Shown here: piece after piece, positions 9,145 to 17,669 of the stretch
Layout of the letters: every line of letters begins with the position of its first letter
Numbering within the stretch: the stretch's first letter is position 1
NCBI GenBank assembly: GCA_947501685.1
Contig: CANMWQ010000003.1
Coordinates: 310,001 to 374,000 of the forward strand
Length of the DNA: 64,000 nucleotides
Source: an uncultured Litoreibacter sp.
GTDB lineage: Bacteria; Pseudomonadota; Alphaproteobacteria; Rhodobacterales; Rhodobacteraceae
Reading direction: 5' to 3'
The notes under the pieces: model-generated
Told to the model about the DNA's origin: nothing
The model's database searches: none
The model's input: the letters and a program-made list of their open reading frames with translations, nothing else
Made by a program: the position numbers and the translations under genes

Positions 9145-10014
9145 ATGGACAAGCCCTTTGACGGCGAGATCAGCCGCTTTTTCGCCGAAGACCTTCCCGT
9201 GGAGCTGCGTGCCTCGCTGAAAGATGCGGGCAAGGGCGATGTGGTCGATGCCTCCTTCCCATATGACAGCCGCATGCCCCGCAAAGAGTATGAGGCCATG
9301 ATGGCCGCACTCCAGATCGAATTGGTCAAATTGCAACGCCACCTGACCGATAGCGGAACGCGGCTCTGCGTGATTTTCGAGGGCCGCGACGCAGCAGGCA
9401 AAGGCGGCACCATCCGGCGCATCATGGAGAACCTCTCTACCCGGGGGGCCAAATCTGTTGCCCTGTCCAAACCCACCGATACCGAAAAGGGCGAATGGTA
9501 TTTTCAGCGCTACATCAAGCACCTCCCCACGGCGGGCCATCTGACCATTTTTGACCGCAGCTGGTACAATCGCGGCGTGGTCGAGAAGGTGTTTGGCTTT
9601 TGCGATGATGACCAGCGCGAGGCTTTTTTCAAACAGGCGCCGCAGGTCGAGAAACTACTGGTCGAGGACGGCATCGTTTTTCGCAAATTCTGGCTCAATG
9701 TCGGGCGCGGCGAGCAGATGCGACGCTTCCTGTCGCGCGAAAGCGATCCGCTGAAACAGTGGAAACTCAGCTGGATCGACGTTGAAGGCCTCAAGCACTG
9801 GGACGCCTATTCTTCCGCGATCACCGAGACGCTGGAGCGCACCCATACCGATCATGCGCCTTGGACCGTCGTGCGCTCAGACGACAAGCGCCGCGCGCGG
9901 ATTGCGGCCATTCAATCCATACTGTGCTCAATTGACTATGCCGGGCGCAACGCAGATGTGGTGTGCTCCCCCGACCCTAAAATTTGCGGCGGCCCCGATA
10001 TCTGGCATGCCTAA
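9145..10014 (+). CDS. ppk2: Polyphosphate kinase 2
   Basis: A 289-residue single-domain PPK2 enzyme that transfers phosphate between polyphosphate and nucleotides. Walker A is FEGRDAAGKGGTI (about residues 78-90), the Walker B region is LTIFDRSWYNRGVVE, and the lid contains RFLSRESDPLKQWKLSWID. Together these identify PPK2. The subclass (NDP- or NMP-phosphorylating) cannot be fixed by eye. The end overlaps the start of the TetR gene by 8 nt, so the two are probably one operon. Confidence 0.95.
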   Translation: MDKPFDGEISRFFAEDLPVELRASLKDAGKGDVVDASFPYDSRMPRKEYEAMMAALQIELVKLQRHLTDSGTRLCVIFEGRDAAGKGGTIRRIMENLSTRGAKSVALSKPTDTEKGEWYFQRYIKHLPTAGHLTIFDRSWYNRGVVEKVFGFCDDDQREAFFKQAPQVEKLLVEDGIVFRKFWLNVGRGEQMRRFLSRESDPLKQWKLSWIDVEGLKHWDAYSSAITETLERTHTDHAPWTVVRSDDKRRARIAAIQSILCSIDYAGRNADVVCSPDPKICGGPDIWHA

Positions 10015-10624
10015 ACGCGGCTATCACCACGGCAATCTCAAGCAGGCGCTGGTCGATGCGGCGTTGCAGCTGATCGAGCAGAAAGGCCCCTCCGGCTTCA
10101 CCGTGGCAGAGGCCGCCAAAAGTGCGGGCGTCACCCCAGCCGCCGTCTATCGCCATTTCGAGGGGCGCGAGGCGCTGATTGCGGAATGCGCTTTGCAAGG
10201 CCACCGAATTTTCGGCGATCTGATGGAGCATGCCTATGCAGGCGGCCACCCTTCGGCACTCGCCGCGTTCGAGGCGACGGGCCGGGCCTATCTGGCCTTC
10301 GCCCGCAAGTTTCCTGGCCATTACGTCGCGATGTTTGAAAGCGGGCTGTCGCTACAGGCCAACCCGGATCTGGCGCTGGCCGCCCAGCGCTCCCGCGAGG
10401 TGTTAGAGACCGCAGCGGCGAAACTGTCGGAGCATATCCCCGAAGATAAGCGCCCTCCGGCTTCCATGTTTTCGGCCCATATCTGGGCCATGAGCCACGG
10501 TGTGGTCGAGCTGTTTGCGCGTGGGACGCCGGGCGCGAAGGCCCCGTTTCCACCAGAGGATTTGCTAGAAACCGGTATCGGCATCTATCTGCGCGGGCTT
10601 GGGCTGATCAAGCCCGATAGCTAG
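10007..10624 (+). CDS. TetR-family transcriptional regulator (WHG domain)
   Basis: This 205-residue regulator starts at an ATG inside the end of ppk2 (MPKRGYHHGNLKQALVDAAL). The N-terminal helix-turn-helix is TVAEAAKSAGVTPAAVYRHFEGREAL at about residues 29-54. The remainder matches the WHG-type ligand domain found in TetR proteins that open with YHHGNL. It is coupled to ppk2 and converges on the ABC transporter operon, overlapping its last gene by 4 nt. Its targets are unknown. Confidence 0.9.
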   Translation: MPKRGYHHGNLKQALVDAALQLIEQKGPSGFTVAEAAKSAGVTPAAVYRHFEGREALIAECALQGHRIFGDLMEHAYAGGHPSALAAFEATGRAYLAFARKFPGHYVAMFESGLSLQANPDLALAAQRSREVLETAAAKLSEHIPEDKRPPASMFSAHIWAMSHGVVELFARGTPGAKAPFPPEDLLETGIGIYLRGLGLIKPDS

Positions 10625-11709
10625 GTCGCGAAGACCACCAGTGACCCTTCATCCCACGTCACCCGCGCCCGCGCGCCGCGTTCCAGCACGGGCCGCGTCG
10701 CAAGGTTTTTCATCGAGATTGTGACCGGCTGCGTTGTGCCATCAAGCTGCACCTCGTAGTAAGTCATGTCACCGTAATAGCTCAGATCAACAACCTCGCC
10801 CTCTACGACCCTTTGTCCGGGTTCGGGTTTGGCGTCGTAAATTACGCTCAACGCCTCAGGCCGTAACCCCACCACAGGGGCAAAGGCGCGCGCGCCGAAG
10901 GGCAGCTGATCATGCGAGATGCTGGCCTCGCCCAGCCCCTCCAAGTCGAACCGTACCTTATCGCCGCCGTCATCCAAATGGCGCGCGTCGAGGAAATTCA
11001 TCACCCCAATGAACTCCCCCACGCGGCGCGTCACGGGGCGGCGGTAGAGCTCTTGCGGCGGGGCGACCTGCGCGATCTCCCCCTCAAACATCACGGCAAT
11101 CCGGTCCGACATGATCAACGCCTCCTCTTGGTCATGGGTGACCAGAATGAAGGTGATGCCCACCTGCCGCTGCAAACGCCGCAGCTCAGACTGCATCTGC
11201 TCGCGCATCTTCTTGTCCAGCGCGGAGAGTGGCTCGTCCAGCAGCAGCACTTTGGGTTTCAGGATCAGCGCCCGCGCCAAAGCCACCCGCTGCCGCTGGC
11301 CGCCGGACAGGGCATGCGCGGCACGCGCCCCAAATCCGCTCAGCCCGACCATGTCGAGCGCCTCTGCAACCCTCGCCTCAAGCTCAGCCGGTGGCAGCTT
11401 GGCGCGGCGCAGCCCGTAGCCCACATTTTGGGCGACGCTCAGATGCGGGAAAATGGCGTAGCTTTGGAACACCATATTAGTTGGACGCTTATTGGCAGGC
11501 ACGCCCGCCATGTTCTGCCCGCCCAGCAGAACCACGCCATCCGAGACATCCTCGAACCCGGCGATGACGCGCAGCAACGTGGTCTTGCCACACCCCGACG
11601 GGCCCAGCAGCGAGAAGAACTCGCCCTCCGCGATCTCGCAATCAATGCCTTTGAGGGCATGATACTCGCCGTAAAATTTCTCGATGCCCTGAAGGGATAT
11701 GATGCTCAC
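10621..11709 (-). CDS. Spermidine/putrescine-type ABC transporter ATP-binding protein
   Basis: A 362-residue ATPase of the PotA group: Walker A GPSGCGKTT (about residues 35-43), signature LSGGQRQR, Walker B LLLDEP and the switch His in VTHDQEEAL. A C-terminal TOBE domain follows from about residue 270 (VVGLRPEAL onward). It is the last gene of a three-gene operon with two permeases, overlapping the preceding permease by 4 nt. Polyamine-like cations are the usual substrates, but no binding protein is encoded here to narrow this. Confidence 0.9.
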   Translation of the reverse strand: MSIISLQGIEKFYGEYHALKGIDCEIAEGEFFSLLGPSGCGKTTLLRVIAGFEDVSDGVVLLGGQNMAGVPANKRPTNMVFQSYAIFPHLSVAQNVGYGLRRAKLPPAELEARVAEALDMVGLSGFGARAAHALSGGQRQRVALARALILKPKVLLLDEPLSALDKKMREQMQSELRRLQRQVGITFILVTHDQEEALIMSDRIAVMFEGEIAQVAPPQELYRRPVTRRVGEFIGVMNFLDARHLDDGGDKVRFDLEGLGEASISHDQLPFGARAFAPVVGLRPEALSVIYDAKPEPGQRVVEGEVVDLSYYGDMTYYEVQLDGTTQPVTISMKNLATRPVLERGARARVTWDEGSLVVFAT

Positions 11710-12515
11710 AGGAAGCCCCCGCTGTCATTGCCACCAACCCGCGCCACGCCGCGCCGTCGGTAAAATTCTGCTACGCTCAGGATGATCAAGGAGGCCAGCA
11801 GCATCAACGTCCCCAAGGCCATGACGGCGGGAATTTTCGTCGGAAACCGGAGCTGGCCCCAGATATAAACGGGCAAGGTCGGCTCCGCGCCGGTCAAGAA
11901 AAACGCGATGATGAATTCGTCCAGCGAGATGGTGAAACAGATCAAAAAGGACGCAATGATGCCGGGGGCGACCAGCGGCAGGATGATGTTGCGAAACGCG
12001 CCCCAGCGGGTCTCGCCAAGGTCGATCGCGGCCTCTTCAAAGGATTGGTCCAGCCCCTGAAAGGCCGAGCTGAGAATGGCAATCGCAAAGGGCGTGCAAA
12101 TCAGCGTATGGCCCGCGATGACGGTCCATGCGGAGAGCGGTAAATCCAGCACCTGCACGACCACCACCAGCAAGGAGACCGCGACGATGATTTCCGGCAA
12201 GACCAGCGGCACCATGATCGCCCCCATGATCGGCGCCTTGAACGGGAAGCGAAACCGGGTGGACGCGCGTGCCGCGCAAATGCCCAGCAGCACCGACAGC
12301 GTCGCCGTGATCGTGGCGATAAAGACCGAATTCAGAAGCGCGCCATGCAGCGCCTCGATCCCGGCCAGTTGGACGAACCACTGCGTCGTGAAGCCTTTCA
12401 GCGGGAAGGCCATAACCGTGCCGTCATTGAAGGCAAACATCGGCAAAAGGATCACCGGGAGATACAGGAACACCAGATAGGTGATCGCGTAGATACGCAG
12501 CCAGCCACCCCTCAT
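11706..12515 (-). CDS. ABC transporter permease, PotC-like
   Basis: A 269-residue inner-membrane permease with about six helices. The coupling-helix (EAA) motif EEAAIDLGETRWGAFRNIILPLVAPGI marks a binding-protein-dependent ABC permease. N-terminal features (YAITYLVFLYLPVILLPMFAFND) match the PotC side of PotB/PotC pairs. It overlaps the neighbouring genes by 4 nt on each side, indicating tight coupling in the operon. Confidence 0.9.
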   Translation of the reverse strand: MRGGWLRIYAITYLVFLYLPVILLPMFAFNDGTVMAFPLKGFTTQWFVQLAGIEALHGALLNSVFIATITATLSVLLGICAARASTRFRFPFKAPIMGAIMVPLVLPEIIVAVSLLVVVVQVLDLPLSAWTVIAGHTLICTPFAIAILSSAFQGLDQSFEEAAIDLGETRWGAFRNIILPLVAPGIIASFLICFTISLDEFIIAFFLTGAEPTLPVYIWGQLRFPTKIPAVMALGTLMLLASLIILSVAEFYRRRGVARVGGNDSGGFL

Positions 12516-13336
12516 CGCAGATACCTACGGTTGAAAAACACAAAGATAAGCGAGATCGCCGTCACCGCGCACATGGCCAGCACGGCCAGCGTGGCCCCCA
12601 TCGGCGCGTTGTTGAGTTTGAGAAACTGCGTTTGGATCATGTTGGCAATCATCAGCCCGTTCGGCCCGCCCACCAGCCGCGGGGTGACGTAGTCGCCGAT
12701 GGTCGGGATAAAGACGATCAACGTGGCCGCCACCACGCCCGGCATGGCAAGCGGCAGGGTCACTCGGAAGAAGGTGGTCATGCGGCTTTCGCCGAGATCA
12801 CGGGATGCCTCAAGAAGCGAGCGGTCGATCTTTTCCAGCGCCACGTAGATGGGCAAGATGGTAAACGGCGCGAACGCATGGGCCAGCGTGATCACCACCG
12901 CGTTCGCGTTATACAGAATGAAGGTGATCGGCTCGTCGATCAGGCCAAGCGATAAAAGCCCCGAATTGATCACCCCGTTAAAGCCCAGGATCACCTTCCA
13001 CAGGAACACTCGCAACAGATAGCTGGTCCAAAACGGAATGGTGATCAGGAAGATCCAAAGCGCCTTGCGTGAGGGCTCCACATAGAAGGACACGAAATAG
13101 GCAATCGGGAAGGCCAGCACCACGGTGACCAATGTCACCACGCCCGAGATCAACAAAGACCGGCCCATGAGCGTGCGATAAATAGGATCGCTGAACGCCT
13201 CGCGGTAATTGTTCAGCGTCAGGGTGCGGTCGATGGTCAGGAAATCCTGCGTCCAGAAGCTAAACGCGAACACCGCTGCCAAAGGTGCGGCCAGCAGCAG
13301 CAGCACGTAAACCGCCGTGGGCGAGACCAGCAGCAA
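12512..13336 (-). CDS. ABC transporter permease, PotB-like (start uncertain)
   Basis: An inner-membrane permease of at least 274 residues with the EAA loop EASRDLGESRMTTFFRVTLPLAMPGV, the PotB partner of the next gene. The only standard start near the 5' end is a TTG at 13336, which begins inside the first membrane helix (LLLVSPTAVYVLLLLAAP). The frame continues upstream without a stop to a TGA near 13436 and reads like a normal cytoplasmic tail (IASPLDTEAKRG), but contains no ATG or GTG. An ATC at 13370-13372 stands nine bases after GGGGA and could be a rare start. A 5' truncation or a lost start codon is the alternative. Confidence 0.8.
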   Translation of the reverse strand: MLLVSPTAVYVLLLLAAPLAAVFAFSFWTQDFLTIDRTLTLNNYREAFSDPIYRTLMGRSLLISGVVTLVTVVLAFPIAYFVSFYVEPSRKALWIFLITIPFWTSYLLRVFLWKVILGFNGVINSGLLSLGLIDEPITFILYNANAVVITLAHAFAPFTILPIYVALEKIDRSLLEASRDLGESRMTTFFRVTLPLAMPGVVAATLIVFIPTIGDYVTPRLVGGPNGLMIANMIQTQFLKLNNAPMGATLAVLAMCAVTAISLIFVFFNRRYLR

Positions 13337-13376
13337 GCCACGTTTGGCCTCGGTATCAAGCGGTGAAGCGATGGCG

Positions 13377-13405
13377 AAAAATCCCCGGTCTTGTCGTCCG
13401 GGGAT
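13377..13405 (-). terminator. Rho-independent terminator of ssb
   Basis: A perfect 8-bp stem (ATCCCCGG and CCGGGGAT on either strand) with a 9-nt loop is followed, on the minus strand, by a run of T. It lies between the ssb stop and the PotB-like gene, so it should block read-through into the ABC operon. Confidence 0.88.
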
Positions 13406-13448
13406 AGTCTGAAACGATTGGCCCTTTAGGGCAAGTCCTCAAGCGGGG

Positions 13449-13970
13449 CTAGAACGGGATCTCGTCATCAAGATCGCTGGAGCTGCCTTGCCCCCCGCCC
13501 TGATTGCCGCCGCCATAGCCGCCTGAACCACCTTGGCCACCGCCCATATCGCCGTCACCGTAGCCGCCACCTTGACCGCCACCATAGCCACCGCCGCCGC
13601 CTTGGCCGCCACCTTCGCCGCGCCCATCAAGCATGGTCAGCGTGGACGTGTAGGGGCGCAAAACGACTTCTGTGGAATACCGATCCTGACCAGATTGATC
13701 CTGCCATTTGCGGGTTTCAAGCTGGCCTTCGATGTAAACTTTCGAGCCCTTCTTGAGATATTGCTCGGCCACGCGGGCCAAGGGCTCGGAGAAAATTGCA
13801 ACAGAGTGCCACTCCGTCCGTTCGCGACGCTCGCCAGAGCTTTTGTCTTTCCAGGTTTCAGACGTCGCGATGCGCAGGTTGCACACTTTGCCACCGTTCT
13901 GAAATGTGCGGACCTCAGGGTCGCGGCCCAGATTGCCGATGATAATGACTTTGTTGACCGAACCAGCCAT
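13449..13970 (-). CDS. ssb: Single-stranded DNA-binding protein
   Basis: A 173-residue SSB that protects single-stranded DNA in replication and repair. The OB fold occupies about residues 1-110 ([20 protein letters not shown] through [17 protein letters not shown]). A Gly-rich linker of roughly 50 residues leads to the acidic tip DLDDEIPF that recruits partner proteins. The start was chosen at the ATG with GGGAG upstream. The gene is divergent from the lytic transglycosylase gene with a 155-bp spacer. Confidence 0.97.
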   Translation of the reverse strand: MAGSVNKVIIIGNLGRDPEVRTFQNGGKVCNLRIATSETWKDKSSGERRERTEWHSVAIFSEPLARVAEQYLKKGSKVYIEGQLETRKWQDQSGQDRYSTEVVLRPYTSTLTMLDGRGEGGGQGGGGGYGGGQGGGYGDGDMGGGQGGSGGYGGGNQGGGQGSSSDLDDEIPF

Positions 13971-14125
13971 ATGGCGTCTCCCTGATTCTAGAACTTGGCC
14001 AGCCACCCTGACCCGTTGATGGTTAATAACTGGCAAATCCGCGGGCCACAAACAACAAGCATTGGTTCATCTGCAAAATCCGGCTATACAAACTTCCAGT
14101 GTTACGATCTGTGGGATGGGGGAAT

Positions 14126-14725
14126 ATGCGAATAGTATTGAGTGCCGCGCTGGCCTTCGGGCTTGTTATGCCTGTGTCGGGCTGGGCGCAAAATGTCACC
14201 GGCTCCGGTTCCTCCTCGTCGCGTGAGGGTATTTTTCAAAGCCAGGCCCGGCTTTTGGACGGGCGCCTTTCATCGCAATATCGCAACTCCACCCGCTACC
14301 AGCCCGGCAAACCGAAAGCCGCGCTGATCGAGGCGAGCGTGCCGCGTTACCGGGGGTCTTACCGTGGCGTTTACCTCAATACCGCCAAGGCCGCGGCGCG
14401 CAAACATGGCATCCCGGAGGATTTATTTCTACGGCTCGTGCAGCAGGAAAGCGGGTTCAATCCGAACGCGCGGTCGCATAAAGGGGCCATCGGGCTCGCA
14501 CAGCTCATGCCGCAAACCGCGCGGGAGCTGCGGGTCAATCCAAATGACCCAAGCCAGAACCTTGAAGGCGGTGCGCGTTATCTGAAAGCAATGTACCGTA
14601 AATTTGGCAGCTGGCGTCTGGCGCTTGCCGCTTACAATGCGGGCCCCGGCGCGGTCGAGAAACACAATGGTGTGCCGCCCTACAAAGAAACGCGGAACTA
14701 CGTGCGCAAAATCCTCGGCAGCTAA
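14126..14725 (+). CDS. Lytic transglycosylase (SLT domain)
   Basis: A 199-residue periplasmic murein hydrolase with a signal peptide ([21 protein letters not shown]). The SLT domain covers about residues 88-195, with catalytic Glu in [14 protein letters not shown], then [13 protein letters not shown] and [21 protein letters not shown]. It cleaves the MurNAc-GlcNAc bond to give 1,6-anhydro products. Its stop codon overlaps that of the convergent enoyl-CoA hydratase gene. The anhMurNAc kinase gene anmK lies elsewhere in the window. Confidence 0.92.
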   Translation: MRIVLSAALAFGLVMPVSGWAQNVTGSGSSSSREGIFQSQARLLDGRLSSQYRNSTRYQPGKPKAALIEASVPRYRGSYRGVYLNTAKAAARKHGIPEDLFLRLVQQESGFNPNARSHKGAIGLAQLMPQTARELRVNPNDPSQNLEGGARYLKAMYRKFGSWRLALAAYNAGPGAVEKHNGVPPYKETRNYVRKILGS

Positions 14726-15507
14726 GGCTGCCAATCAGGGGGCCGTTTCTCCAGGAAGGCGGCGATGCCTTCCTCCGTGTCGCGGTCCCGCATATTTTCG
14801 ACCATCACCTCGCCGGTGAAGCGGTACGCCTCTGACAGGCCCATCTCGAGCTGCTCGTAAAACGCCCGTTTGCCGATCTTGACCGCCGAGCCCAGCTTGC
14901 TGGCCACCAGTTTGGACAGCTCTGACGTCGCCGCCTCAAGATCATCTGACACGCGGTTGATCAGCCCCAGCTCACGCGCGCGGCCCGCGTCAATGAACTC
15001 CCCGGTGACAAGCATCTCGAAGGCCTGTTTGGTGTGAATGTTGCGCGACAAGGCCACCATCGGGGTCGAGCAAAACAGCCCGATATTCACCCCGTTGACC
15101 CCAAAGCGCGTGCCGGTCTCCGCCACGGCCAGATCGCAGGAGGCCACCAATTGGCACCCCGCCGCCGTGGCAATCCCGTGTACGGAGGCAATCACGGGTT
15201 GCGGCAGTTTCTGAACCGTCATCATCATGGCGGCACAGCGCTCGAACAGGTTCCCGAAAGCCGCAGCGCCCCCATCCTCGGATTGGCGTGCTTGGGTCAT
15301 TTGCCGCAAATCATGGCCCGCGCAAAAAGCTTTGCCAGCCCCGCGCAGAACAACGGCTTTGATGCTGTCATCTTTTGCCAGCGTGTCAAAACTGCTTTGC
15401 AACGCCGCCAGCATCTCGTCGGACAGAGCGTTCAGCTTGGCCGGGTTGTTCATGGTCAGCCACGCCACCCCATCACGGTCCTCGCGCAACAACAGGTCAT
15501 CACTCAT
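14722..15507 (-). CDS. Enoyl-CoA hydratase/isomerase family protein
   Basis: A 261-residue crotonase-fold enzyme. The CoA/oxyanion segments [12 protein letters not shown] and [19 protein letters not shown] are present. The usual second catalytic Glu region reads [15 protein letters not shown], with Cys and Ser where classical hydratases have Gly and Glu. It resembles the ECHDC3-like group, and its reaction is uncertain. The ATG start at 15507 leaves 58 bp to the divergent thioesterase gene. It converges with the transglycosylase gene. Confidence 0.88.
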   Translation of the reverse strand: MSDDLLLREDRDGVAWLTMNNPAKLNALSDEMLAALQSSFDTLAKDDSIKAVVLRGAGKAFCAGHDLRQMTQARQSEDGGAAAFGNLFERCAAMMMTVQKLPQPVIASVHGIATAAGCQLVASCDLAVAETGTRFGVNGVNIGLFCSTPMVALSRNIHTKQAFEMLVTGEFIDAGRARELGLINRVSDDLEAATSELSKLVASKLGSAVKIGKRAFYEQLEMGLSEAYRFTGEVMVENMRDRDTEEGIAAFLEKRPPDWQP

Positions 15508-15565
15508 CTTGCAGGTCCCTCCGCTTCTGCGACACAGTAGCCCCAAGATATCACCGGAGGAAAGC

Positions 15566-15985
15566 ATGGCGCTAAAAATGACAGCACAGGATCTGCGGGC
15601 TTTCCTTGAGCGCGATTTCACGCAGGTGGCCGATGATTTTGATTTCGTCGAAGTGGCTGAGACGCATGTGACCATGGCACTCTCCGCCACCGACAAGCAC
15701 CTACGTCCGGGCGGCACGGTCTCCGGGCCGTCGATGTTCGCGTTGGCCGATGTCTGTGCCTATTTTTGCATACTGTCACAGCTGGGCCCAGTGGCTTTGG
15801 CGGTCACAACCAACTGCTCGATAGATTTCATGCGCAAGCCCGCACCGGGGCGATTGATCTGCCGCATGGAGCTTTTGAAGCTCGGGCGCAGCCTCGCAGT
15901 GACGGAGGGCAGGCTGTTTTCCGAAGCCGCCCCGGACAAACCCGTGGCGCGCGCCTCGCTGACATACTCAATACCGCCGCGATAG
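15566..15985 (+). CDS. PaaI-family thioesterase
   Basis: A 139-residue hotdog-fold protein with the pattern HLRPGGTVSGPSMFALADVCAY, then TTNCSIDFMRKPAPG. This is the PaaI/YbgC-like acyl-CoA thioesterase arrangement, with the putative catalytic Asp in the ADV segment. The start is fixed by GGAGG six bases upstream. It is divergent from the enoyl-CoA hydratase gene and may share acyl-CoA substrates with it, which is inference from position only. Confidence 0.88.
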   Translation: MALKMTAQDLRAFLERDFTQVADDFDFVEVAETHVTMALSATDKHLRPGGTVSGPSMFALADVCAYFCILSQLGPVALAVTTNCSIDFMRKPAPGRLICRMELLKLGRSLAVTEGRLFSEAAPDKPVARASLTYSIPPR

Positions 15986-16000
15986 GGTCTAAATACATGG

Positions 16001-16022
16001 GGTATATTAATACCTTATTTTT
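16001..16022 (+). terminator. Weak terminator-like hairpin after the thioesterase gene
   Basis: GGTAT-ATTA-ATACC followed by TTATTTTT lies 16 bp past the stop codon. The stem is short and AT-rich, so this is a weak candidate. Confidence 0.3.
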
Positions 16023-16062
16023 AAATCATTGTTTTCCAAAGGAAAATGGCGTTAAACAGGCG

Positions 16063-16090
16063 TTGACTGCACCCATAAAACCCTTAGAAC
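16063..16090 (+). promoter_or_regulatory. Putative promoter and leader of rplM-rpsI
   Basis: TTGACT (16063-16068) and TAGAAC (16085-16090) with a 16-bp spacer resemble a housekeeping sigma-70 promoter about 54 bp before rplM. The leader contains a small perfect hairpin GAGCC-CGT-GGCTC at 16111-16123, which might serve ribosomal-protein autoregulation. Confidence 0.5.
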
Positions 16091-16143
16091 ACAGCAATCC
16101 CGCGTGGCATGAGCCCGTGGCTCAAAGATTCTGAGGAATACCC

Positions 16144-16605
16144 ATGAAAACCTTTACCGCTAAACCAAGCGATATCGAGAAGAAATGGATCCTGATCGAC
16201 GCCGAGGGCGTTGTTCTGGGTCGTCTTGCCTCGATCGTAGCGATGCGCCTGCGTGGCAAGCATAAGCCCTCCTTCACGCCGCATATGGATATGGGCGACA
16301 ACGTGATCATCGTGAATGCTGACAAAATCCAGCTGACCGGCAAGAAGCGTGACAAGCCGAATTACTGGCATACCGGCCATCCGGGCGGCATCAAGTCCCG
16401 CACCAACCAGGAAATTCTGGACGGGAAATTCCCCGAGCGCGTGCTGACCCAAGCGGTCAAGCGCATGTTGCCGGGCGGTGTGTTGTCGCGCCAGCAAATG
16501 ACCAATCTTCGCGTCTATGCGGGCACTGAGCACCCGCATGAAGCGCAATCTCCTGAAGTTCTGGATGTCAAAGCCATGAACTCCAAAAACACGCGGAGCG
16601 CATAA
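16144..16605 (+). CDS. rplM: 50S ribosomal protein L13
   Basis: The 153-residue L13 protein is an early assembly component of the large subunit. It opens with [20 protein letters not shown] and contains the conserved GRLAS, HTGHPGG and [11 protein letters not shown] segments. It precedes rpsI by two bases, the standard bacterial L13-S9 operon order. Confidence 0.98.
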   Translation: MKTFTAKPSDIEKKWILIDAEGVVLGRLASIVAMRLRGKHKPSFTPHMDMGDNVIIVNADKIQLTGKKRDKPNYWHTGHPGGIKSRTNQEILDGKFPERVLTQAVKRMLPGGVLSRQQMTNLRVYAGTEHPHEAQSPEVLDVKAMNSKNTRSA

Positions 16606-16607
16606 AC

Positions 16608-17123
16608 ATGGCTGATGAAGTAAAATCCCTCGACGATCTCAAAGACGTCGTAGACACCACCGAGCTTGCAGAAGCGGCCCCGACAGCTGCGGAAGAGGTT
16701 TCGGCTGCGATCACACGCGAACCTGTGCGCGACGCGCTGGGCCGTGCCTATGCGACGGGCAAACGGAAAGACGCGATTGCACGTGTCTGGATCAAGCCCG
16801 GCTCCGGCAAGGTTGTGGTAAACGGCAAAGAGCAAAACACCTATTTTGCCCGCCCCGTTCTGCAAATGATCCTGCGTCAGCCTTTCACCGTGTCTGGCAC
16901 CGAAGATCAGTTCGACGTCATGGCCACGGTCAAAGGCGGCGGTCTGTCGGGTCAAGCTGGTGCGGTCAAACACGGCATCTCGAAGGCGTTGCAGCTCTAT
17001 GATCCATCCCTGCGCGGCGCGCTAAAAGCGGCAGGCTTCCTGACCCGTGACAGCCGCGTCGTTGAGCGGAAGAAATACGGTAAGGCCAAAGCGCGTAAGA
17101 GCTTCCAGTTCTCCAAGCGTTAA
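16608..17123 (+). CDS. rpsI: 30S ribosomal protein S9
   Basis: A 171-residue S9. The conserved core starts near residue 47 ([20 protein letters not shown]) and ends with the basic tail RKSFQFSKR, which reaches toward the P-site tRNA. An acidic N-terminal extension of about 45 residues (rich in Glu, Asp and Ala) precedes the core, as is usual in alphaproteobacteria. The gene is followed by a hairpin terminator into which an IS has been inserted. Confidence 0.98.
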   Translation: MADEVKSLDDLKDVVDTTELAEAAPTAAEEVSAAITREPVRDALGRAYATGKRKDAIARVWIKPGSGKVVVNGKEQNTYFARPVLQMILRQPFTVSGTEDQFDVMATVKGGGLSGQAGAVKHGISKALQLYDPSLRGALKAAGFLTRDSRVVERKKYGKAKARKSFQFSKR

Positions 17124-17145
17124 GCTTACCGACATATCAAATGAA

Positions 17146-17171
17146 AAAGCCCGCTCCTTTGAGCGGGCTTT
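17146..17171 (+). terminator. rpsI terminator hairpin, left copy
   Basis: An 11-bp perfect stem (AAAGCCCGCTC / GAGCGGGCTTT) with a CTTT loop, 22 bp after rpsI. The IS begins immediately after it, so its original T tract is now beside the right copy. The same 26-bp sequence recurs at 19132-19157. Confidence 0.85.
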
Positions 17172-17186
17172 CAGACCACTGACAAA
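17172..17186 (+). repeat. Left terminal inverted repeat of the IS
   Basis: CAGACCACTGACAAA, perfectly complementary to the right end. Confidence 0.9.
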
Positions 17187-17229
17187 GCAGCTAAGGTACG
17201 CTGCCTAGATCTGCTCTATCGCAAGGGTT

Positions 17230-17535
17230 TCAGGACTTAAGTTGATCTGCGCGCATCGAAGCACGGAATTCAGTGATCGTGTATTCGGCCAATTGTCGTT
17301 GTTTGAACGGGTCGGTTTCCAGAACTTCTTCGAGATCGGTTCTCGTTTCCGCAGTTGCGATGATCACGCCCCCTGTCCGTGGCTCTTTTGGCCCTGATGC
17401 GATAAATCTGCCTGATGCATAATTCTGTTCAAGAAATTCGACGTGTGCATCTAGCGCGGGCTCTATGTCCTCAAAAGGCGCGATGTAATGGAGGTCTACG
17501 ACGAAGAAGTTCTGATCTGAAGGTATTGTAGGCAT
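17230..17535 (-). CDS. YciI-family protein carried inside the IS
   Basis: A 101-residue protein starting MPTIPSDQNFFVVDLHYIAP. The layout FVVDLHYIAPFEDIEPALDAHVEFL, FIASGPKEPRTGGVIIA and DPFKQRQLAEYTITEF matches the YCII domain (about 95 residues), a ferredoxin-like fold with a conserved His/Asp pair. The start was chosen at the ATG at 17535; the frame extends to 17586. It lies between the left inverted repeat and the transposase gene, transcribed away from the latter. It has no evident role in transposition, so it is best called a passenger. Some family members act as dehydrochlorinase- or lactone-processing-like enzymes, but no reaction can be assigned. Confidence 0.8.
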   Translation of the reverse strand: MPTIPSDQNFFVVDLHYIAPFEDIEPALDAHVEFLEQNYASGRFIASGPKEPRTGGVIIATAETRTDLEEVLETDPFKQRQLAEYTITEFRASMRADQLKS

Positions 17536-17669
17536 TTTGTCTTTCTCAATTGGGTGCTTGGCAGGAAGTCTGGGCACGTGTCGCACTATTCGGACCGATA
17601 AACAACGATGGCTTCGGAACCAGAAATTGTGCGCTTGATCCGCAGTGGGCTACCTGATTCAACGTTGTT

